Shown: in pieces, positions 6,514 through 10,957 of the stretch
Numbering within the stretch: position 1 is the stretch's first letter
Layout of the letters: the number at the start of each line of letters is the position of its first letter
Assembly: GCA_003694325.1 (NCBI GenBank)
Contig: RFKJ01000141.1
Coordinates: forward strand, 1 to 10,957
Direction of reading: 5' to 3'
DNA: 10,957 nt
Source: Deltaproteobacteria bacterium
Lineage (GTDB): Bacteria > Myxococcota_A > UBA796 > UBA2385
Translations under genes and position numbers: made by a program
The notes under the pieces: model-generated
What the model was told of the DNA's origin: nothing
Databases searched by the model: none
Seen by the model: the letters and a program-made list of their open reading frames with translations, nothing else

Positions 6514-7347
6514 TCACCGCTCCGCGTCGGGCTCGCCCTCTCCCCCCACCAGCCCGGCCAGCCAGGCCTGGACGTTGACCTGCACCACGGCGTCGGCGTC
6601 AGCCCGCTCGGCGTCGGCCAGCTCCCGCAGGCGACGGACCAGGGCCTCCAGCTCGTCGAACAGCATCGAGACCTTGTCGCGGGGCACCGACAGGGTGGCC
6701 AGGTGGAAGCTGCGGCGGTCGTGGGGCACCGCCACCAGGGCGTCCTTGGCGGCGTCGATGGCCGACTGGTGCAGGCGGTAGGCGCCGAGGTGCTCGACCT
6801 CCGGCGGGGTGTGCAGGCGGTGGACCGGATCGTCGTCGAGCAGTCCGGCGGACCGCATCTCGTCGAGCACCCGGGCGACCTCGTCCCGGTCGGCCGGCGG
6901 CTGGAGCCGTGCGGCCAGCCAGTCGGCGTCGGCGACGAAGCCCGGCAGGCCGGCCATCTCGTGGATGGCCATGGCGTACCACCGCGACAGCCCTTCGAGC
7001 TGCGCGACGTCCACCCGCTGGCCGTGGCCGTAGCGCTGGTGGTCGAACAGTTCGCGGAGGATCGCGGCGTGTTCGTCGAGATTGGTGGCGCGGGAGAGGT
7101 CGACGAGGCGCCCCAGGTAGTGACGCGCGTCGTCGTCCAGCCCCATGGCCCGGGCGAACCCGTCCAGGGATTCCGGCGTCGGCTGGCGGCGCCCGGCGAG
7201 GACGTTGGCGAGGGTGGACCGGGACAGGCCGGCGTTCATGGCGAACACCCCCATGCCGTAGCCCGGCCGCGAGGCGCACTTCCAGTTCAGCCAGTCCCGG
7301 AGGAAGCGGCGGTAGTCCACGTAGTCGAAGACGCTGGGCTCGGGCAT
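6514..7347 (-). CDS. TIGR02147/DUF4423-family helix-turn-helix regulator
   Basis: The product is 277 aa. The N terminus SVFDYVDYRRFLRDWLNWK (residues 5-23) followed by FAMNAGLSRSTLANVLAGRR (35-54) and TPESLDGFARAMGLDDDARHYLGRLVD (57-83) matches the TIGR02147 family pattern of 'FdYtDYr.fL.dy', an HTH, then 'l.p.si..fa.algL...e..yf..Lv.l'. The remainder (about 95-250) fits the DUF4423 region, with SRWYAMAIHEMAGLPGF (121-137) and a C-terminal SVPRDKVSMLFDELEALVRR. The family was described as expanded in Fibrobacter and is common in deltaproteobacterial lineages. It is a presumed DNA-binding regulator of unknown ligand. The ATG at 7347 has GAGG 8 bases upstream, and long upstream extensions of the frame show no family similarity. 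It may regulate the divergent secreted protein gene, the cmr operon downstream, or itself (inference). Confidence 0.85.
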   Translation of the reverse strand: MPEPSVFDYVDYRRFLRDWLNWKCASRPGYGMGVFAMNAGLSRSTLANVLAGRRQPTPESLDGFARAMGLDDDARHYLGRLVDLSRATNLDEHAAILRELFDHQRYGHGQRVDVAQLEGLSRWYAMAIHEMAGLPGFVADADWLAARLQPPADRDEVARVLDEMRSAGLLDDDPVHRLHTPPEVEHLGAYRLHQSAIDAAKDALVAVPHDRRSFHLATLSVPRDKVSMLFDELEALVRRLRELADAERADADAVVQVNVQAWLAGLVGGEGEPDAER

Positions 7348-7480
7348 GTCCGGGGCCTCGGGGAGGGGGGAGAGCCTCGGTTTTTCTCCGGCTGCTGTCA
7401 ACAACGCCCTGCCCGCTCCGAGGAGGAGGTGCCCCGTGGGGATGGGCCCCCGGGGACACCCACCCACACCCGGAGCCGAC
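7348..7480. promoter_or_regulatory. Divergent intergenic region between the regulator and the secreted-protein gene
   Basis: These 133 bp must hold promoters for both divergent genes. On the minus strand a perfect -35 hexamer TTGACA lies at 7401-7396, but no good -10 follows 17 bases later. On the plus strand, AGGAGGAGGTG at 7421-7431 is a strong ribosome-binding sequence. An imperfect inverted repeat, GTGCCCCG (7429-7436) with CGGGGACAC (7451-7459), could fold in the leader of the plus-strand gene. All assignments are tentative. Confidence 0.35.
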
Positions 7481-8101
7481 ATGCTCTGCCACACCCATCC
7501 CGGCCGCCTCGCGGCCTCCCTCCTCCCCGCCACCACGCTGGCACTCCTCGGCCTGCCAGCGGCCGCGTCCGTGTACGTGGGCAACCCCAAGCTCACGGTG
7601 GACGTCAGCCCCGGCCAGGGCCTGGTGTTCGATTCGGTCACCTTCGACACCGCCGTACCACGGGCCGACCAGTGCCAGCCCGCGGCGCTCAACGGCGGCC
7701 AGCCCGTCGACCTGCTCGGGGTGGACACCGACCTGCCGGTGGACGCCTGCGCCATGGGCATGGAGACCGGCGGCCTGGTCACCTTCGAAGGGCACGGCCT
7801 GGCCGGTGGCACCTTCACCCTGGTGCTCGGGGTCTCCGACCTCGTCCTGCCGCTCTCGACCCCCGAGCCCATGTGGCCGGACAACACCAGCAAGGCCGTC
7901 GTCCTGGAGCTGGCCGACGCCGACTGGGTGACGGCGACGTCGCTCGGCCTGGCGCCCGGCGTCCACGTCACCGTCGACGCCCAGCACCCGCTGTACGATG
8001 ACCTGGTGAACGCCGTGGAGCAGGACAGCGACCTGTTCCGCGACGTGGATGGGGACGGAGTGATCAGCGGTGCCGAGCGCGCCGCCGGCCCGCTGAACTG
8101 A
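7481..8101 (+). CDS. Secreted hypothetical protein with C-terminal EF-hand-type calcium loop
   Basis: The product is 206 aa and I do not recognise a named family. Residues 1-30 form a signal peptide: a short n-region (MLCHTHPGR), a hydrophobic stretch AASLLPATTLALLGLP and an AAAS cleavage region. The mature part is acidic and probably beta-rich, with two cysteines (65 and 90) that could form a disulfide. Near the C terminus, D188-V-D-G-D-G-V-I-S-G-A-E199 is a complete 12-residue EF-hand loop with Asp at 1, 3 and 5, Gly at 6, Ile at 8 and Glu at 12, so calcium binding is likely. GGAG lies 5 bases before ATG 7481. An in-frame GTG at 7436 with AGGAGGAGG ahead of it is a rival start that adds 15 residues to the n-region. 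I chose ATG 7481 because it gives a standard signal peptide. Confidence 0.75.
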   Translation: MLCHTHPGRLAASLLPATTLALLGLPAAASVYVGNPKLTVDVSPGQGLVFDSVTFDTAVPRADQCQPAALNGGQPVDLLGVDTDLPVDACAMGMETGGLVTFEGHGLAGGTFTLVLGVSDLVLPLSTPEPMWPDNTSKAVVLELADADWVTATSLGLAPGVHVTVDAQHPLYDDLVNAVEQDSDLFRDVDGDGVISGAERAAGPLN

Positions 8102-8108
8102 CGCCCCC

Positions 8109-8140
8109 GCGCCCTCGGCCCGGCTCCGGGTCGAGGGCGC
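8109..8140. terminator. GC-rich hairpin between convergent genes, possible bidirectional terminator
   Basis: GCGCCCTCG (8109-8117) pairs perfectly with CGAGGGCGC (8132-8140). Inside, a G-T pair and CCCG/CGGG extend the stem to about 14 bp with a GCTC tetraloop. It starts 7 bases after the stop of the plus-strand secreted-protein gene and lies about 140 bp beyond the helicase stop on the other strand. There is no T-run on either side, so it would act as a GC hairpin without a U tract or as an mRNA 3'-end stabiliser. Confidence 0.55.
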
Positions 8141-8214
8141 CTCTGCATCCACCGACGCCCCGCGGGGCGGTGGGCTCCGCCTGGCGCATCGGAGGGCCGT
8201 CGACCCGACGCCGC

Positions 8215-8235
8215 GGGGCGCGGGGCGCGGGGCGC
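8215..8235. repeat. Three perfect GGGGCGC heptamers in the convergent intergenic region
   Basis: GGGGCGC occurs at 8215-8221, 8222-8228 and 8229-8235 without interruption. It is a low-complexity slippage tract in a 176-bp gap (8102-8277) between convergent stops. Apart from the hairpin and this tract I see no gene or other signal in the gap. Confidence 0.8.
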
Positions 8236-8277
8236 GGCGCCGTCGTACCCCGGTCGCGCCGTGGGGTTCGCTGCCCC

Positions 8278-10842
8278 CTACTCGCCGATCCGCACGACCT
8301 CCACCAGGGGCCCGTCGGGGTTGGTGTCCTCCGTCAGGTCCACGCGCCCCTCCAGCTCCCAGGCGACCTCGTCGTCCAGGTCCTCGTAGCCGGTGGCGTC
8401 GGCGTCACCGTACACGGACAGCCGGGCCAGCAGGGTCTGGCGCACGGTCCACCGGTGGGGTCCGGTCTGCTCGATGCGGGTGTTCTGCGCCAGCCGCGCC
8501 CGGTGGTCGAAGGCGACGTCGCCGTAGGCGTCCACGAAGGGCTCCAGCGCGGCCTCGAAATCCTCGGCCGTCCAGTCCCCGCGCGCGCAGCTCGCCGCCT
8601 CCTCCCAGTCCCGCTGGGACAGCGCCCGGACGATGGCGTGCAGCTCGGCCCGGATCCGGGCGTGGAACAGGCGGGTGTTCAGCGAGATGTCCACCGGTCG
8701 CGGCGCCTCCGGCCCCACCTCGCCACCGGCCAGCAGGGTCTCCCACTCGGTGACCAGGCTGCTGTCCACCCGGCCGAGCATGGCCCGCAGGTACCCGATG
8801 ACATCCAGCAGGCCGTCGGTATGCAGGGTCTCGGGGACGTTCTGCAACAGGGCCTTGTACACCTCGGTCAGGTACCGCAACAACACCCCTTCGCTGTGCT
8901 CCACCCGCAGCTCGCTGACGTAGTCGGAAAAACCGCGGTAGCCCTCGACCATCTCCCGGGCCACCGACTTCGGCCGGATGGCCTCGCCGGACACCCAGGG
9001 GTGCGTTTCGGCGTAGACGTCCAGCATCGCGTAGATCTGTTCGGCGTGGGGCTTGGGCCAGGAGATGTTCTCGATGGCCTCCATGCGCTCCTCGTAGGGG
9101 ATCCCCTGGGCCTTCATCGCCGCGATGGCCCGGCCGCGCTCGCGATCGGCCTGTCGCAACAGCACCGGCCGGGGGTTCTCCAGGATCGCCTCCACCCACG
9201 TCAGCACGTCGAGGTGGAAGTCGGCCGCCTCCGGGTCCAGCACGCTCAGCGCCTCGACCAGGAACAGGGAGAGGCTGTGGTACAGGCTGAAGTCGCGCTG
9301 CAGGTTCGGGTCCAGGCGGATCCGGTCGCCGTCCCGGGTGGCGATGCCGGCCGCGATGAGGCCCTCCAGCAGCTCGGCCACCTCGGCCTCCAGGCGCTCG
9401 CGTTCCTTGCGCGGCACGTGGCTCTCCGCGATCAGGCGCAGCAGGTCATCCACCCCGCGCCCGGCATCCCCGCAGGACTCCTCGGCGTGTTGCATCAGCG
9501 TCAGCAGGCGGCCGTGGTCCACCGTGAACCGAGGCTCCAGCCGTTCCGGTGGACGCTCCACGAGCTGCCGGAAGATCTCCTCGTCCCAGTGCTTGTATCC
9601 CCGGGTGGGGGGCTGGGCCTTGCGGATCTTGCGGCGCTTCCGGGGGTCCTTGACCCGGCCGTCGACCCGGGCGTTCTCGATGACGTGGGCCGGCGCCTGG
9701 ACCACGACGTAGCCGACGTCGTCGTAGCCGGCGCGGCCCGCTCGGCCGGCGATCTGCTTGAAGTCCCGGCGGGTCAGCAGGTCGACCTTCTCGCCGTCGA
9801 ACTTGCACAGTTTCGTAAACAGAACCGTGCGGATGGGCACGTTGATGCCCACCCCCAGGGTGTCGGTGCCGCAGATCACCTTGAGCAGCCCCTGCTGGGC
9901 CAGCTTCTCGACCAGCAGCCGGTACCGCGGCAGCAGGCCGGCGTGGTGCAGGCCCACGCCGTGCTTGACGAAGCGCTCCATGTGCCGGCCGAAGGGACTG
10001 TCGAACCGGAAACCCTTGACGGCCCGGGCGATGGCCGCCTTCTCCTCCGACGAACAGTAGTTCACCGACATCAGCGCCCGGGCCTGCTCGGTGGCCTCGC
10101 GCTGGGAGAAGTGGACGACGTACACCGGCGCCTTGCCTCCCCGCACCAGCACGTCGATGCTCTCGTGGATCGGGCGCATGCTGTATTCGTATTCCAGCGG
10201 AACCGGGCGATGGGCACTGTCCACCAGTGCGGCCTTCCGACCGGTGCGGGCCTCGAGGTCCTCGCGGATGGCGGTGGTGTCCCCCAGGGTGGCCGACATG
10301 AGCAGGAACTGGGCCTGCGGCAGGGTCAGCAACGGGATCTGCCAGGCCATGCCCCGGTCCCGGTCGGCGTAGTAGTGGAACTCGTCCATCACCACGCTGT
10401 CCACCCGGGCGTCGCGCCCCTCGCGCAGCGCGAGGTTGGCGAGGATCTCGGCGGTGCAGCACATGATGGGAGCGTCGCGGTTGATGGCCCCGTCACCGGT
10501 CATCATCCCGACGTGTTCTGCGCCGAAGACCTTGCACAGGCTGAAGAATTTCTCGGACACCAGCGCCTTGATGGGCGCGGTGTACCAGGTCCGCCCCAGC
10601 TCGGCGAAGGTCTTGAAGTGCTGGGCGAGGGCGACCAGCGACTTGCCCGACCCGGTCGGAGTCGCCAGCACCACGTGGTGCCCCTGGAACAGCTCCAGGA
10701 AGGCTTCCTCCTGGTGGGGGTAGGGCTCGATGCCCTGTTCGAGCACCCAGTCCAGGAAGCAGTCGAGCATCGCGTCCGGACCGTCGAAGCCGAGGTCGGG
10801 AATGCGTTCGTCGAGGCGAAGGGGAGCGTCGTCGGTGGCCAT
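8278..10842 (-). CDS. Ski2-like DEAD/DEAH-box helicase with DUF3516-type C-terminal region
   Basis: The product is 854 aa. Helicase motifs are in order: YPHQ (Q44), motif I ATPTGSGKS (60-68), Ia APIKALVSEK (89-98), TGD (115-117), motif II DEFH (153-156), III MSATLGD (182-188), IV VYVVHFSQREA, V ICGTDTLGVGINVP (323-336) and VI QIAGRAGRAGYD (363-374). A basic RKRRKIRK (401-408) leads into a long C-terminal region resembling DUF3516, as in the related actinobacterial helicases, with blocks such as PYEERMEAIENISWPKP and GVLLRYLTEVYKALLQ. The role is probably ATP-dependent unwinding of RNA or nucleic-acid duplexes in the cytoplasm; the substrate is unproven. I chose ATG 10842 because the family N terminus follows directly; no strong Shine-Dalgarno precedes it. 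An in-frame GTG at 10893 would add 17 residues. Confidence 0.93.
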   Translation of the reverse strand: MATDDAPLRLDERIPDLGFDGPDAMLDCFLDWVLEQGIEPYPHQEEAFLELFQGHHVVLATPTGSGKSLVALAQHFKTFAELGRTWYTAPIKALVSEKFFSLCKVFGAEHVGMMTGDGAINRDAPIMCCTAEILANLALREGRDARVDSVVMDEFHYYADRDRGMAWQIPLLTLPQAQFLLMSATLGDTTAIREDLEARTGRKAALVDSAHRPVPLEYEYSMRPIHESIDVLVRGGKAPVYVVHFSQREATEQARALMSVNYCSSEEKAAIARAVKGFRFDSPFGRHMERFVKHGVGLHHAGLLPRYRLLVEKLAQQGLLKVICGTDTLGVGINVPIRTVLFTKLCKFDGEKVDLLTRRDFKQIAGRAGRAGYDDVGYVVVQAPAHVIENARVDGRVKDPRKRRKIRKAQPPTRGYKHWDEEIFRQLVERPPERLEPRFTVDHGRLLTLMQHAEESCGDAGRGVDDLLRLIAESHVPRKERERLEAEVAELLEGLIAAGIATRDGDRIRLDPNLQRDFSLYHSLSLFLVEALSVLDPEAADFHLDVLTWVEAILENPRPVLLRQADRERGRAIAAMKAQGIPYEERMEAIENISWPKPHAEQIYAMLDVYAETHPWVSGEAIRPKSVAREMVEGYRGFSDYVSELRVEHSEGVLLRYLTEVYKALLQNVPETLHTDGLLDVIGYLRAMLGRVDSSLVTEWETLLAGGEVGPEAPRPVDISLNTRLFHARIRAELHAIVRALSQRDWEEAASCARGDWTAEDFEAALEPFVDAYGDVAFDHRARLAQNTRIEQTGPHRWTVRQTLLARLSVYGDADATGYEDLDDEVAWELEGRVDLTEDTNPDGPLVEVVRIGE

Positions 10843-10888
10843 GCCCCGACGGCTAACGAGTTGTGCGCCGCGGCACGCCGGCCTCCGG

Positions 10889-10902
10889 TACACTGGCCCC
10901 CC
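10889..10902 (+). promoter_or_regulatory. Candidate -10 element of a leaderless or near-leaderless transcript
   Basis: TACACT at 10889-10894 fits TAnnnT. A start 6-7 bases downstream would fall at about 10901, two bases before the ATG at 10903. No Shine-Dalgarno is present between them. A TTGTGC at 10861-10866 resembles a -35 but is 22 bases away, which is too far. This is inference from spacing alone. Confidence 0.35.
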
Positions 10903-10957
10903 ATGCAAGCCATCCCCCCCGGGCCGCCGATCCTCCACATCCCCACCAGCCCGGGGT
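10903..10957 (+). CDS. Possible start of a divergent gene (partial, runs off the right edge)
   Basis: ATG at 10903 opens 18 codons (MQAIPPGPPILHIPTSPG) without a stop up to the window edge. Every codon ends in G or C, as expected for a gene in this genome but also for any stretch of GC-rich DNA. It is divergent from the helicase with 60 bp between the two starts. The product cannot be identified from 18 residues. Confidence 0.4.
   Translation, partial: MQAIPPGPPILHIPTSPG

Noticed and set aside
6230..6517. 95-codon minus-strand frame starting with GTG over the regulator stop and running through the tandem repeats
   Set aside because: Its end overlaps the first 100 bases of cmr2 in another frame. 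It has no clear Shine-Dalgarno, and the HLRAP repeats simply translate the 15-bp DNA repeats.
7348..8152. Upstream extensions of the regulator frame and an alternative minus frame up to about 8150
   Set aside because: They are antisense to the secreted-protein gene, which has a convincing signal peptide and EF-hand. The TIGR02147 N terminus begins at ATG 7347.
8278..10842. Helicase considered as part of the CRISPR system (Cas3-like)
   Set aside because: Its motifs and C-terminal region are of the Ski2-like DUF3516 type. It has no HD domain and lies beyond two unrelated genes in a separate transcription unit.

Overview
The window is very G+C-rich (about 70% by eye) and densely coded, with short intergenic gaps and strong Shine-Dalgarno sequences. 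It suggests a high-GC bacterium. A TIGR02147/DUF4423-type regulator beside a secreted EF-hand protein recalls Myxococcota and related former deltaproteobacteria. The DUF3516 helicase is also common in Actinobacteria, so the phylum is not settled.

Left part (1-6333, all minus strand): a type III-B CRISPR-Cas (Cmr) effector operon. In transcription order it is cmr2/cas10 (6333-4555), cmr3 (4558-3422), cmr4 (3414-2416), cmr5 (2419-2009), cmr1 (2012-870), a second Cmr4-type RAMP gene (873-34), and the first 12 codons of another gene that runs off the left edge (37-1). Five of the six junctions are 4-base ATGA or GTGA overlaps and the sixth is a 7-base gap, so the genes are probably translated as a coupled set. 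The Cas10 is short and has no HD nuclease domain, but it keeps an intact GGDD cyclase motif. The two Cmr4 proteins both keep the aspartate expected for target-RNA cleavage. No CRISPR array, cas1, cas2, cas6 or CARF effector is visible here, so guide RNAs and any cyclic-oligoadenylate effector must be encoded elsewhere, possibly starting with the truncated left-edge gene.

Operon leader (6334-6513): an extended Shine-Dalgarno before cmr2, four tandem copies of a 15-bp unit, a weak candidate promoter, and an imperfect palindrome over its -35 region.

Middle (6514-8101): a TIGR02147-family HTH regulator (minus strand, same direction as the cmr operon) and, divergent from it, a small secreted protein with a signal peptide and one canonical EF-hand loop at its C terminus. 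They share a 133-bp intergenic region.

Right part (8102-10957): a convergent intergenic region with a very stable GC hairpin and a GGGGCGC heptamer repeat. Then comes a large Ski2-like DEAD/DEAH helicase with a DUF3516-type C-terminal region (minus strand), and divergent from it a possible gene start truncated by the right edge, with a -10-like element placed so that its mRNA would be nearly leaderless.

The main unusual feature is the Cmr module itself: two catalytically plausible Cmr4 backbone subunits with a minimal, cyclase-only Cas10.
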